Assembly: GCF_029543245.1 (NCBI RefSeq)
Contig: NZ_JARQWV010000008.1
Span: 62,001 to 126,000 of the forward strand
DNA: 64,000 nucleotides
Direction: 5' to 3'
Origin: Caulobacter endophyticus
Lineage (GTDB): Bacteria; Pseudomonadota; Alphaproteobacteria; Caulobacterales; Caulobacteraceae
Part shown: one piece after another, positions 1-8,139 of the stretch
Numbering within the stretch: the stretch's first letter is position 1
Layout: every line of letters starts with the position of its first letter
Position numbers and translations under genes: made by a program
The notes under the pieces: model-generated
Databases searched by the model: none
What the model was told of the DNA's origin: nothing
Seen by the model: the letters and a program-made list of their open reading frames with translations, nothing else

Positions 1-1831
1 CCATGTCGCCGACCAGGGTCTCGGCGCGCATGGGCATGGCTCGGACCTCCTCCTCGATCGCCGCCAGGCCCAGGCACCGCCAGACCCGCTCCATGTCGAT
101 GTGCTCGTCGAAGAAGGCGACGTTCTCGGCGATCGATCCTGGCAGCAGGTCGTCGTCCTGCATCACCACGCCGAAGGCCTGGCGCACCGCCTTGGCGCCC
201 CATGAGGACAGCGGCAGGCCGTCCAGGCGGACATCGCCGACGGTCGGCGGGTAGAGGCCGCAAAGGACTTTCAGCAGCGTCGACTTGCCCGCGCCCGACA
301 GGCCGACGATCGCCACCATCTCGCCGGGCCTGATCTGGGCGTTCAGCCCCTTGAGCACCCAGGGATCCCGCGGACCGTAGCGGTACATCAGCCCGTCGAT
401 GTCCAGTCGGCCGCGCACCGGCGGCAGGCCGTCTGGCGCGCGATCCAGTCCCGGCTCCCGCGCTCGCAGCGCAATGTCGGCCAGGCGCTCGGTGTGCACG
501 TCGAGCAGGCGCCAGTTGATCATCTGGTCGAAGAGGCTCGTCGCCCGCGCCATGAACTGGCTGCGATAGGCGATGAAGGCGTAGAGCGTCCCGACGGTGG
601 TCTCGCCCGCTGTTACCGCGCGCACGCCCAGATAGATGATCAGTATGCCGCCCAGGGCCTCGAAGGCTCTCTGGGCGGTGGCGAACAGCGAGCTCGTCAG
701 GGCGCTGTTCTGGCTCGCGCGGACGGAGTCGGCCAACTTGTTGGCCCAGTCGGCCTCGCGCTTGCTCTCGCCGCCCATCAGCTTGATGGTCTGCATGGCG
801 CGCAGGGTCTCCAGGCGCTTGCCCTGTTCGGCGACCGACGCCAGAAGCGCCTCGGCCCCGAGCCGCCGGCTGAGCGGAAGGCCGCACAGACGCACGACGA
901 CGTAGACCAGCAGCCCGCCGCCCGTCACCGCCGCCAGCATCGGGGCGTAGAGGGTCATCAGCACCAGCGTGGTGAGCGCCAGCCCCCCGTCGATCACCGC
1001 GCCGACGAGGCCGCCGGAAATCAGCGCCTTGACCGGATCGAGCGCCTGGAAGCGGCTCTGCACGTCGGCCAGCTTGCGCCGCTGGAACCAGGGCAGGGGC
1101 AGGCGGATCATGTGGTGGAAGAGCCGCTGGCTCATGTCCCAGGCCAGCAGGGAGGAGACGCTCTGCAGCGCCACCGCTCGCAGCGCCTCGGCGCCGGCGT
1201 TGAACACGGCGAAGACGGCGAAGCCGATCGCCAGCCCCGACAGCAGCTCGATGTCGCCCTTGGCGGCCGCCTCGTCGATGGCGATCTGCATGTAGAACGG
1301 GCTGGCCAGCACATAGACCTGAAGCAGGATCGACAGGATCAGCACCTGGGCCATGCCGGCGCGGATGTCGCCGGTCCAGCGCATCAGGCTGAACAGGCGC
1401 AGCGACGAGCGCTTGGCGCGCTTCTGGAAGTTGGGGGCGGGGGCCAGTTCCAGCGCCACGCCCGTGAAGGCGCGGGCCGCTTCGGTCGTGGAGACGGTGC
1501 GGTGTCCGCGCGCCGGATCGAAGATCCTGACGCCCGAGCGCGTGACGCGTTCGAGGACCACGAAATGGTTGAGCCCCCAGTGGAGAATGGAGGGGCTCTT
1601 GAGGTCGGAAAGCTCTTCCAGCTCGCAGCGGATCGCGCGCGCCGACAGGCCGATGTCGTTGGCGATGTCGATCAGGCCGCGCGCGGTCATGCCGCGGGTC
1701 GACACCGAGTATCGCTGCCTGAGCCAGGTCAGGTCGATCTCGGAGCCGGCCATGGAGGCGGCCATGCCCAGGCAGGCCAGTCCGCATTCGGCGGCCTCGG
1801 TCTGGCGGTTGCGGACGGCGGCGCGGCTCAT
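1..1831 (-). CDS. C39 peptidase-containing type I secretion ABC transporter (3' end cut by window edge)
   Basis: Exporter of the CvaB/RaxB type: an N-terminal C39 cysteine protease removes a double-glycine leader while the membrane and ATPase domains pump the cargo. The visible 610 codons begin with the C39 signature (QTEAAECGLACLG, catalytic Cys16), followed by the His motif HWGLNHFVVLERV and an Asp in IFDPARG. Transmembrane segments run from about residue 150 to 430. The ATPase domain has an intact Walker A (GLSGAGKST, 510-518) and Q-loop (VMQDDDLL). Signature motif, Walker B and H-loop lie beyond the left edge. The start is the ATG overlapping the stop of the upstream HlyD gene (ATGA), which indicates translational coupling. 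The family is clear; the cargo is unknown because no leader-bearing precursor was found in the window. Confidence 0.93.
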   Translation of the reverse strand, partial: MSRAAVRNRQTEAAECGLACLGMAASMAGSEIDLTWLRQRYSVSTRGMTARGLIDIANDIGLSARAIRCELEELSDLKSPSILHWGLNHFVVLERVTRSGVRIFDPARGHRTVSTTEAARAFTGVALELAPAPNFQKRAKRSSLRLFSLMRWTGDIRAGMAQVLILSILLQVYVLASPFYMQIAIDEAAAKGDIELLSGLAIGFAVFAVFNAGAEALRAVALQSVSSLLAWDMSQRLFHHMIRLPLPWFQRRKLADVQSRFQALDPVKALISGGLVGAVIDGGLALTTLVLMTLYAPMLAAVTGGGLLVYVVVRLCGLPLSRRLGAEALLASVAEQGKRLETLRAMQTIKLMGGESKREADWANKLADSVRASQNSALTSSLFATAQRAFEALGGILIIYLGVRAVTAGETTVGTLYAFIAYRSQFMARATSLFDQMINWRLLDVHTERLADIALRAREPGLDRAPDGLPPVRGRLDIDGLMYRYGPRDPWVLKGLNAQIRPGEMVAIVGLSGAGKSTLLKVLCGLYPPTVGDVRLDGLPLSSWGAKAVRQAFGVVMQDDDLLPGSIAENVAFFDEHIDMERVWRCLGLAAIEEEVRAMPMRAETLVGDM

Positions 1832-3135
1832 GCCTCGTTCCTCCGCCGGGCGGCCAGGAGCGGCTCGAGCAGCCATTCCAGGAACGAGCGCGATTCCAGG
1901 ATCAGGTCGGCGCTGACGCGTCCGCCGGGCGCCAGGCGCCAGCTCTGGCCGTAGGCGCTGACCGTCTGCCGGTCGAGCGCCACGGTGATGCGATAGAGGC
2001 CCTCCTTGGTCTCGATCGGCACCGGCAGGTCGGCGGGATTGGTCGGTGCGTCGGCGCGCTTGAGGACGTGGCCGTGGCCGACGCCGAAGCGCTGGTAGGG
2101 AAAGGCTTCGTACATCAGGCGAACCCGGTCGCCGGGCTTGATGAAGCCGACGGCCTTGGACGGCGCCCACAGTTCGGCCTGCAGGTTCGCGCCGTCGGGA
2201 AGCATGATCGCCAGCGGCTGGGACGGGGAGGCGGCGGCGCCCAGCCTAGCCTGGAGGGCTGCGATCCGGCCGGCCTGAGGAGCGGTGACGACGATTTCCC
2301 GCTCGGCGGCGTATCCCGCCTGCTTTTCGCGCAGTTGGGCGTCGGCGCCGCGGAACTCGGCCTGGGCGAGCTGGGCCTCGGCCTCGATGCGGCGTTGTTG
2401 GGCGTCCAGAGCCTTCAGCGAGGTGTCGGCGGCGTCCAGCTCCTGCTCCAGCAGGATTTGGTCCTGATCGGCGTCGAGCCAGGCTTCTTCCTTCTGGCGC
2501 AACTGGAGTTCGGACACGAAGCCCTTGTCGCGCAGCGGTCGGGCCGCCTCGAAGGACGCCTGATTGAGGGCGACGCGACGCTTCTGGAGATCGATGTTGC
2601 GTTGCAGGCGAGCCCGCTGCGCCGTGAGGCCGGCGCGCTTGGCGCTGATCTCCTCCAGTTGCCGCTCGATTGCGACGCCGGATGCCTTCGCCCTGTCCTG
2701 AAGGGATCGGGCCTGCGCCATCGAGGCGTCCGACAGAATGGCCCCCAGGCGTTCGCCGCCCTCGATCAGCGGGTCGAGCGTCAGGGTGGCGATGGGCGCC
2801 CCCGCGGCGACCTTGTCACCCTCGGCGACATGCAGGCGACTGATCACCGCCGATCTCGGGGTCGTGACGCGAATGGCGCCCGCCCTCGGTTCCAGGACCC
2901 CGCTCACGGTCTCTTTGCGGGTGTAGGTGTTGGTGGCCAGAAAGGCGCCGACGACGATGAAGGTCAGGCTCAGAAAGCCCGTCAGAGTCCAGATGGTGAG
3001 CCGGTGCAGCCTCACGGGCGCGCCATAGGCGTCTTGCAGCGCGGCCAGCGCTTCGGGGCGGATCAGTGGTGAGTGCTGCGTGTGATCGACGTGCGCCTGG
3101 CCGGGCTGGTCGCGGGTGGCGGTGGGCTCGAGCAT
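1828..3135 (-). CDS. HlyD-family periplasmic adaptor (membrane fusion protein) of a peptidase-type exporter
   Basis: A 435-residue adaptor linking the inner-membrane exporter to an outer-membrane channel. A cytoplasmic N-terminus of about 50 residues is followed by one transmembrane helix (LTGFLSLTFIVVGAFLA), a first lipoyl half (VISRLHVAEGDKVAAGAPIA), a long coiled-coil hairpin rich in Gln, Arg and Ala, a second lipoyl half (VVTAPQAGRIAAL) and a beta-barrel. The layout matches CvaA/RaxA-like adaptors. The ATG at 3135 is chosen because a GAGGG ribosome-binding site lies about 10 nt upstream; the frame stays open further upstream, but that extension is Arg/Pro-rich and unlike an adaptor. It overlaps the C39 exporter by 4 nt, so the two are almost certainly made together. 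An AT-rich promoter-like island lies upstream. Confidence 0.9.
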   Translation of the reverse strand: MLEPTATRDQPGQAHVDHTQHSPLIRPEALAALQDAYGAPVRLHRLTIWTLTGFLSLTFIVVGAFLATNTYTRKETVSGVLEPRAGAIRVTTPRSAVISRLHVAEGDKVAAGAPIATLTLDPLIEGGERLGAILSDASMAQARSLQDRAKASGVAIERQLEEISAKRAGLTAQRARLQRNIDLQKRRVALNQASFEAARPLRDKGFVSELQLRQKEEAWLDADQDQILLEQELDAADTSLKALDAQQRRIEAEAQLAQAEFRGADAQLREKQAGYAAEREIVVTAPQAGRIAALQARLGAAASPSQPLAIMLPDGANLQAELWAPSKAVGFIKPGDRVRLMYEAFPYQRFGVGHGHVLKRADAPTNPADLPVPIETKEGLYRITVALDRQTVSAYGQSWRLAPGGRVSADLILESRSFLEWLLEPLLAARRRNEA

Positions 3136-3313
3136 GGGGCTCAGCCCTCGTGTGCGAGCTGGATGGCGTGAGGCGGTCGCGTGCGGGCGGAGCCGGGGTG
3201 GAAAGGGCCTTCGATCGACACGCTTACGCAGCTCCACAAACACAATTTGAGCGAGAAGCAACCTCTTAAACAATGCCTGGCCGAGCTGGGCCGTGGTGGC
3301 AAGTGGAGATTTT

Positions 3314-3397
3314 ATGAATTGGCGATCAGCTTGGAATCTCGGAATTGAAAATAGTAGTTTAATTCAATTATTTAATTCAAAATCGGCTGTGATTTAG
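3314..3397 (+). CDS. Possible 27-residue small ORF in the AT-rich island
   Basis: ATG is preceded by GGAG with a 5-nt spacer, a good ribosome-binding site. The peptide would start MNWRSAWNLGIENSS and end NSKSAVI. Base composition is unlike the neighbouring genes. It has no double-glycine leader and no recognisable family. It could be a chance ORF in promoter DNA; it is listed because it sits next to a peptide exporter. Confidence 0.18.
   Translation: MNWRSAWNLGIENSSLIQLFNSKSAVI
3351..3380 (-). promoter_or_regulatory. Candidate sigma-70-like promoter for the HlyD / C39 exporter pair
   Basis: On the minus strand TTGAAT (3380-3375) is followed after 18 nt by TACTAT (3356-3351), inside the AT-rich island and about 215 nt upstream of the HlyD start. 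The motif match is moderate; AT-rich DNA gives such matches by chance. Confidence 0.3.
3358..3380. repeat. Direct repeat of TTTAATTCAA, 3-bp spacer
   Basis: TTTAATTCAA occurs at 3358-3367 and again at 3371-3380. The 13-bp period and overlap with the candidate promoter would fit a regulator site, but no family was recognised. It is not a CtrA box, because the two TTAA halves are 9 rather than 7 nt apart. Confidence 0.6.
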
Positions 3398-3487
3398 ATT
3401 GAATATTACAAAGTTATTTCAAATAGCGGAAAGTATGGCGCCTTTTTACTAGGCGTTGGCGTGGGCGCCTGAATATTTTCAGGGCGC

Positions 3488-3601
3488 TTATCGCGTGCCT
3501 GGCTTGCTTTCCACGTTCTCCCCTGGGCGCCGGCGCCCTGGACTGGCCACGCCCGCGCAAACGCGAAGGGGGCCTCCTGTGGCTGACGACGCAGGCTGCA
3601 T
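3488..3601 (-). CDS. Possible 37-residue small ORF between the TolC and HlyD genes
   Basis: ATG follows GAGGAAA, a close ribosome-binding site. The peptide begins MQPASSATGGPLRVCAG, with a Gly-Gly at residues 9-10 and one Cys. The leader would be too short for a usual C39 substrate, and the residue pattern looks like translated non-coding GC-rich DNA. It lies on the same strand as the secretion genes. Weak candidate only. Confidence 0.13.
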   Translation of the reverse strand: MQPASSATGGPLRVCAGVASPGRRRPGENVESKPGTR

Positions 3602-3707
3602 TTTCCTCACCAACAATTTTCGGATGAGCGAAATTCAGGCGTCGCGCTGGAGCCTCTTCCTGCGGCCGTCGAAGGGGGAGGGAAGCGTCTCGAGTCTGGA
3701 AACGGCC

Positions 3708-5150
3708 TCAGTCCAGGCCCAGGGCGGCATGGTCCACGGTCGCCGCGGCGAGTTCGGCGCGGGCCAGGGCGATGCGGGCTTGAGCCTCGATCAGCCGGAC
3801 GGCCGCGTCGGTCGCGGTTTCCTCGCGTTGGTTGACCAGGAAGAAGTCGCTGGAGCCCAGTTCGAACCGGCGTCGCTCGGCGCTCGCCAGGCGGTCGGCC
3901 AGGTCGCGCTCCTGCTCGGCGGCCCTGGCCAGGCGCTCGGCGGCGTAGAGAGCGATGCCGGTCCCCTCGACCTCGACGGCGATCTGGTCGCGCAGGAAGC
4001 GCCCCCGGGCCTGAAGGGCGTCGATCTCGGCGCGGGTTTCGTCGATCTTGCCCCGGGCCGCGCGGTTCTGAAGCGGGACCGAGAAGCGGAACCCGACGAC
4101 CGCCTCGGTGGGCGTGCGGCTGGGGCCGCCCAGGCCTTCGGGTCCTATGTCCTTGCCGACTTCCATCCTCAGATCGAACCGGGGCTTCAGGTCGTTCTCG
4201 GCCTGGGCGAGGCGGGCCTGCGACTGGTCCACGCGCCTCAGCAGGCCTTGGAGGTCCGGCCGCGCGGCGGCTGGATCCGCGCCGGTGGCCGCCGTCCGGG
4301 GACCGGCGAGCGCGCCGGTGTCGGTTGGCAGCCGGCCCTCGTCCACAACGACCGGTTGGCCGCTGGCGTCGCGGTAATAGAGCGACAGGGTGTTGGCGGC
4401 CGCCTGCATGTCGCCTTCGGCGCGCACCACCAGGGCGCGGCGGCGCACCAGGTTCTGCTCGTTCTCGGTGAGCAGGATGTCGGGTTTGGCGCCCAACCGA
4501 ACCTGGCGCTCGATGCCCTCGCGCCGGCTGTCGGCCAGGGCCAGGAGATCGCGATAGGCCTTCAGCCGGCGGCCGGCCGCGACCCAGTTCTGATAGGCGA
4601 TGATTGCGCGCGTCTGCACGCCGATCGCCACGGCCTGGCGCTCGAAACGGGCGATGTCGATGTCCGAGGCGGCCAGCGTGCGACGCGTGCGGCGCTCGTC
4701 GACCAGCCGGTCGCGCAGCAGGGCGTAGAGCACGCCGATCTTGGCCTCGCCCAACTCGTTGGTGTGCGCCTGGTCCTCGTACACGGGGAAGTCGCCGCGC
4801 GAGACGCGATAGGCGCCGTAGACGTAGCCGCCGTTGTCGCCGAACGGCCGCGTGGCGCGCGCTTCCACCTGGGCGCCGTCATAGTAGCCGAGCGCGCGCG
4901 AGCGGCTTTCGACGGAGAACACCGTGTCGAAGGCGCCTTCCGCGGTCAGGGCGCGGCTTCTGGCTTGGCGCTCGCGCGCCAGCTGCTCGACGATCTGTGG
5001 CGAGGAGCGCGCCGAGGCCGCCAGCAGCTCGGCCAGGGTCAGGGGAGCGAGCGACCGCTCGGCCGGGACTGGCGCCGCCACGGCTTGGGCCAGCGCCTCG
5101 CCGGACAGCGAGCCGAGCAGAAGCAGGGTTAGGGAAAGCCGGAGCATCAC
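3708..5150 (-). CDS. TolC-family outer membrane channel protein
   Basis: A 480-residue outer membrane efflux protein. A clear Sec signal peptide (LRLSLTLLLLGSLSGEALAQA) is followed by two repeated helical halves rich in Arg, Ala, Gln and Glu, characteristic of the alpha-barrel tunnel, with short beta-barrel stretches such as GYVYGAYRVSRGDF and EAVVGFRFSVPLQ. It forms the exit duct of a type I secretion or efflux machine. Its ATG overlaps the stop of the upstream HlyD gene by 4 nt (ATGA). It is the only outer-membrane channel in the locus, so it may serve both ABC/HlyD pairs; that sharing is inferred. Confidence 0.88.
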   Translation of the reverse strand: MMLRLSLTLLLLGSLSGEALAQAVAAPVPAERSLAPLTLAELLAASARSSPQIVEQLARERQARSRALTAEGAFDTVFSVESRSRALGYYDGAQVEARATRPFGDNGGYVYGAYRVSRGDFPVYEDQAHTNELGEAKIGVLYALLRDRLVDERRTRRTLAASDIDIARFERQAVAIGVQTRAIIAYQNWVAAGRRLKAYRDLLALADSRREGIERQVRLGAKPDILLTENEQNLVRRRALVVRAEGDMQAAANTLSLYYRDASGQPVVVDEGRLPTDTGALAGPRTAATGADPAAARPDLQGLLRRVDQSQARLAQAENDLKPRFDLRMEVGKDIGPEGLGGPSRTPTEAVVGFRFSVPLQNRAARGKIDETRAEIDALQARGRFLRDQIAVEVEGTGIALYAAERLARAAEQERDLADRLASAERRRFELGSSDFFLVNQREETATDAAVRLIEAQARIALARAELAAATVDHAALGLD

Positions 5151-6211
5151 TTGGCCTTGGCCGTATCCTTGTCGCCGCCTTTGGCCGGGGCGGCGGGAGC
5201 GCTGGCCGCCTGGCCGAAATCGAGCGGAAAGTCGTTGAGCTGGCGCCAGAGTTCGTAGCCGACCGACACCGTCTCGCCCTGCACCCAGCCGCGGACCTTG
5301 CCGCCCAGCCTTGCGAAACGCTGGTCAGGCCAGGGCGCCTTGCCGGGCGCCGGCTCGACGAGCACGCGGAACAGGCCGGAAGGCGCTGCGGTCGGGTCGA
5401 TCGAGCGCACCTGCCCGTCGAACAGGCCCTGGGCCACCGCGGGCCAGCCGCTGAACTGGATCGCCGGCCAGCCCTCGAACTCCAGGCGCACCGCGCGCCC
5501 GGGCCGCACGAGGGGCACATCGCGGCCGTCGATGAACAGTTCGACCACCCGTTCGGTGCGTTCGGGCGCCACCACGGCCAGCACCGTGCCGGCCGACACC
5601 AGGCCGCCGCCGGCGGCGGCGTTGATGGTCTGGATGCGTCCGCTGCGGGGCGCGCTGACCATCTGGGCCGACTGCCGGTTCAGCTGAACGTCGATGCGGT
5701 TCAGCTTGGCGCGCGATTCCGCCAGCTTGGCGGCGGCCTCGGCCACCTTGATCTGGGCCTGCTCGAAGTCGCGGCGGGCGACCAGGCCCTCGGCCAGCAG
5801 CTGCCGCGAGCGGCCGACGTCGATGCTGGCCACCGCCTGGGCCTGGCGCACCGCGGCGATCTCGGCCTGCACCTGCGCGCGCTCTGCGGCGAGGCGCGTG
5901 AGAAGGTTCGGATCGAGGTCGGCGATACGGGCGATCGGATCGCCGGCTTCGACATGCTGGCCGTCCTGCACGTACCAGCGCTCGACCCGGCCCCCGACCA
6001 GCGCCGAGACGTCCTGCGCGCGGTCTCCGGGATCGGGCGCCGCCACCTGGCCTCTGCCCTGGGCGGTCTGCATCCAGGGCACGAAGAACAGGATGGCCAG
6101 CGAGACGAGGATGCCGGCCGCGACCATCCAGCCCAGGGCCGCGACCACGCGAGGCGGCCGCTGCTGCGCCAGCGTCTTGAAATGCGAAAGGTGTTCAGGA
6201 CGGTAGGGCAT
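5147..6211 (-). CDS. HlyD-family adaptor paired with the degenerate ABC transporter
   Basis: A 354-residue membrane fusion protein. A short cytoplasmic tail precedes a single transmembrane helix (VVAALGWMVAAGILVSLAIL). Then come a split biotinyl-lipoyl domain (ALVGGRVERWYVQDGQHVEAG and MVSAPRSGRIQTI), a coiled-coil hairpin (about 110-190) and a beta-barrel domain. The C-terminus is a low-complexity Ala/Lys tail. It starts 17 nt inside the upstream ABC gene and has its own AGGGAAG ribosome-binding site. It ends overlapping the TolC-type gene. It is shorter than, and only generally similar to, the second adaptor at 1828-3135, so the two are not recent duplicates. Confidence 0.88.
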   Translation of the reverse strand: MPYRPEHLSHFKTLAQQRPPRVVAALGWMVAAGILVSLAILFFVPWMQTAQGRGQVAAPDPGDRAQDVSALVGGRVERWYVQDGQHVEAGDPIARIADLDPNLLTRLAAERAQVQAEIAAVRQAQAVASIDVGRSRQLLAEGLVARRDFEQAQIKVAEAAAKLAESRAKLNRIDVQLNRQSAQMVSAPRSGRIQTINAAAGGGLVSAGTVLAVVAPERTERVVELFIDGRDVPLVRPGRAVRLEFEGWPAIQFSGWPAVAQGLFDGQVRSIDPTAAPSGLFRVLVEPAPGKAPWPDQRFARLGGKVRGWVQGETVSVGYELWRQLNDFPLDFGQAASAPAAPAKGGDKDTAKAK

Positions 6212-7892
6212 GGGCTTCCCTACGGTGGGAGAGATGTTCCTGGAGCTCGGCGAGCGAGGCGAAGCGGCGCTGTTCGGTCATGCCAAGGTGCAGCCAGCCG
6301 TCGAGAACCATGTCCTCGGGACGCCCGGTGAACAGCAGTGTGGTGGCGCCGCGCGCCTTGAGCGCGTCCAGCGCGGCCGCCAGGGTGCGCGAGGGCAGCA
6401 GGTCATACAGCTGTCCCAGCACCAGAAGCTTGGGCTCGACCAGCAGGGCGTTGGCGAGCCGCAGCGCCATCATGGATCCCAGGCTGAGGGGGTGGCCGTT
6501 GGCGGCCAGCGGCGTGTCCAGCCCCTTGGGCAGCTGAGCCACGCGCTCCTGCAGGCCGACCACGGCCAGGGCGTCGAGCATCCGCGTCGCCGTGACGTCG
6601 CTGGCGGCCATCGCCAGATATTCCCGGATGGTGACTTCTGCGATGGTCGGCCGGTTGAGCACCAGCACCTGCGAGCGCAGCAGGTACATGTCGAGGGCGT
6701 CGAGGTCGGCGCCCCCGATCGAGACGAGGCCACGCTCGGGGTGGACGTGGCGCTTCAGCACCAGGGCCAGCTTGCGCTCGGCGCCGGGGTCGGCGGCGAC
6801 CACCAGCTGTTCGCCCGCGGTCAGGGCGAAATCGAAGCGAGCGTCCTCAAGCTTGACGTCCATCAGCCGCAGGGCGCCGTCGCTCGGCGCGCCCGCGCCG
6901 CGGGCCGGAGGCTTCTCCTGCGGGATGGAGAACAGCAGCGACAGCTCCTCGGCGCTGGCCACCAGGTCGTAGAAGGTGTCGAGGTAGTAGCCCAGCTGAG
7001 AGACGCCGTAGAACACGCCCGAGAGGATCAGTTCGGCCGCCACCAGCTGGCCGATCGACAGCTCGCCGCGTAGGATCAGGTTGCCGCCGAGCATCAGCAG
7101 GGCGGCGCTGGCCAGGGCGTAGATCAGCAGGTAGCTCAGGGTCTGGGCGAAGCTCGAGCGGAAGTAGCGCTTGTGCGCGCCCACATAGGCGGCGGTCATC
7201 GCCTCGGACCGGTCCATGGCGAAGGCCAGGTGGCGGCTGGACTTGTAGAAGCCGTTCGAGCCGCCGACGCTTTCGAGCCAGCGCGCGGTGTTGTGCTTGG
7301 CGTGGCTGAGGGCCACGGCGCCGGTGATCGCACCTCGTCGCCAGATCAGCCAGACCAGCACGACCGCGACGACCAGCACGATGTTAAAGGCCAGGAAGAA
7401 GGGGTGGTAGAAGCTCGTCACCGTCAGCCCCACCATCCCCTGGAGCAGGATGGTGAAGGCCCCGATGACCAGGCCCGGCACCGCCTTCTGGACGACCGTG
7501 AGGTCGAAATAGCGATTGAACAGGTCGCCCCGGCTGGCGTCGCCGAAGAACGGGTTCTGGGCGTGCACGGCCCGGATGGTGATCTCGGCCACGACGCGCG
7601 AGAACACCCGGCGCTCGAAAGCGGCCATCAGGTAGACCCGCAGGGCGCTGAGGGCGGCCACGATCAGCAGCAGCGACAGCAGCACCCCTGACAGCGTCCA
7701 CAGCGGCGCGGGCAGGGCGATGTTGGCCACGCTGTTGATCAGCAACTGCACCGAGATCGGCGTCGCCAGCGACATCAGGCCGATGGCCAGGGTGTAGAGG
7801 ATGCCGAGCTTCACATAGGCGATGTCGGGACCGACGATCTCCGACAGCCACCTTGTCGCTTCCCTGAACCCGATACGTTCGCTCGTCGCCAC
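6195..7892 (-). CDS. ABC transporter with catalytically degenerate nucleotide-binding domain
   Basis: A 565-residue fusion of an ABC exporter transmembrane domain (about 30-310, six hydrophobic helices) to a C-terminal nucleotide-binding domain that keeps the fold but has lost the ATPase motifs. The Walker A position reads AADPGAERKLAL instead of GxxGxGK(S/T). The signature reads LSLGS, Walker B reads LLVLGQLYD without the Asp and Glu, and the H-loop region reads LLFTGRPED without His. The frame is intact on both sides (LPKGLDTPL, ALLVEPKLLVL), so this is not a frameshift. GTG at 7892 is chosen because GAGGCGG lies just upstream; the frame is open to 7979, but that part is unlike a transporter. 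It may act as a pseudo-ATPase partner or a non-ATP-driven scaffold; the role is unknown. Confidence 0.82.
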   Translation of the reverse strand: MATSERIGFREATRWLSEIVGPDIAYVKLGILYTLAIGLMSLATPISVQLLINSVANIALPAPLWTLSGVLLSLLLIVAALSALRVYLMAAFERRVFSRVVAEITIRAVHAQNPFFGDASRGDLFNRYFDLTVVQKAVPGLVIGAFTILLQGMVGLTVTSFYHPFFLAFNIVLVVAVVLVWLIWRRGAITGAVALSHAKHNTARWLESVGGSNGFYKSSRHLAFAMDRSEAMTAAYVGAHKRYFRSSFAQTLSYLLIYALASAALLMLGGNLILRGELSIGQLVAAELILSGVFYGVSQLGYYLDTFYDLVASAEELSLLFSIPQEKPPARGAGAPSDGALRLMDVKLEDARFDFALTAGEQLVVAADPGAERKLALVLKRHVHPERGLVSIGGADLDALDMYLLRSQVLVLNRPTIAEVTIREYLAMAASDVTATRMLDALAVVGLQERVAQLPKGLDTPLAANGHPLSLGSMMALRLANALLVEPKLLVLGQLYDLLPSRTLAAALDALKARGATTLLFTGRPEDMVLDGWLHLGMTEQRRFASLAELQEHLSHRREAHALPS

Positions 7893-8119
7893 GTCCGCCT
7901 CTGCTCGCTCCGATCCATGAGCGCCTCGTCCGTGCCGAGCAGCCGGGAAGGGGCCGTCGCAGCGTTGGAGACGAAGCATTCATGTCGAGGTGGGCGATAC
8001 ACCGGAGGCGCGTTCCGGATCCCATCAATGGCGTTACAAAGTGTGTACGCGCCAACCTTGAGTATTCGAGCGATGTGGCGCGATGCGTTCGACACGCGAC
8101 GCTTGGCGGGTGAGTTTAA

Positions 8120-8136
8120 CCGCTCGAATCGAGCGG
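8120..8136 (-). terminator. Perfect inverted repeat just after the FMN-binding protein gene
   Basis: CCGCTCGA and TCGAGCGG flank a single base, 3 nt past the stop at 8140, followed on the minus strand by TTAAAC. The position suits a terminator, but there is no long U tract and the loop would need to open. Confidence 0.45.
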
Positions 8137-8139
8137 AGC

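Larger units (their letters stand above)
3136..3707. other. Gap between the two secretion blocks, with an AT-rich island
   Basis: This 572-bp gap separates the TolC-type gene from the second HlyD gene. Positions 3300-3440 are strikingly AT-rich against the GC-rich surroundings and contain a duplicated TTTAATTCAA and a promoter-like pair on the minus strand. A GC-rich palindrome lies near 3522-3541. I checked both strands for a bacteriocin-type precursor. Only two tiny reading frames with plausible ribosome-binding sites appeared (3314-3397 plus, 3488-3601 minus), and neither has a typical leader of the LSxxELxxIxGG kind. Confidence 0.6.

Noticed and set aside
494..1954. A long plus-strand open frame opposite the C39 exporter
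   Set aside because: It is rich in His, Gln, Arg and Gly with no family pattern, and lies antisense to a protein with clear C39 and Walker motifs. The same reasoning removes similar antisense frames over the other genes.
3355..3380. CtrA box (TTAA-N7-TTAA) in the AT-rich island
   Set aside because: The two TTAA halves are separated by 9 nt, not 7, and the TTAAC half is missing.
6195..7892. Frameshift or sequencing error explaining the degenerate ABC domain
   Set aside because: The frame stays open and the spacing between the replaced Walker A, signature and Walker B positions and the surrounding hydrophobic strands is normal, so substitution rather than a shift explains it.
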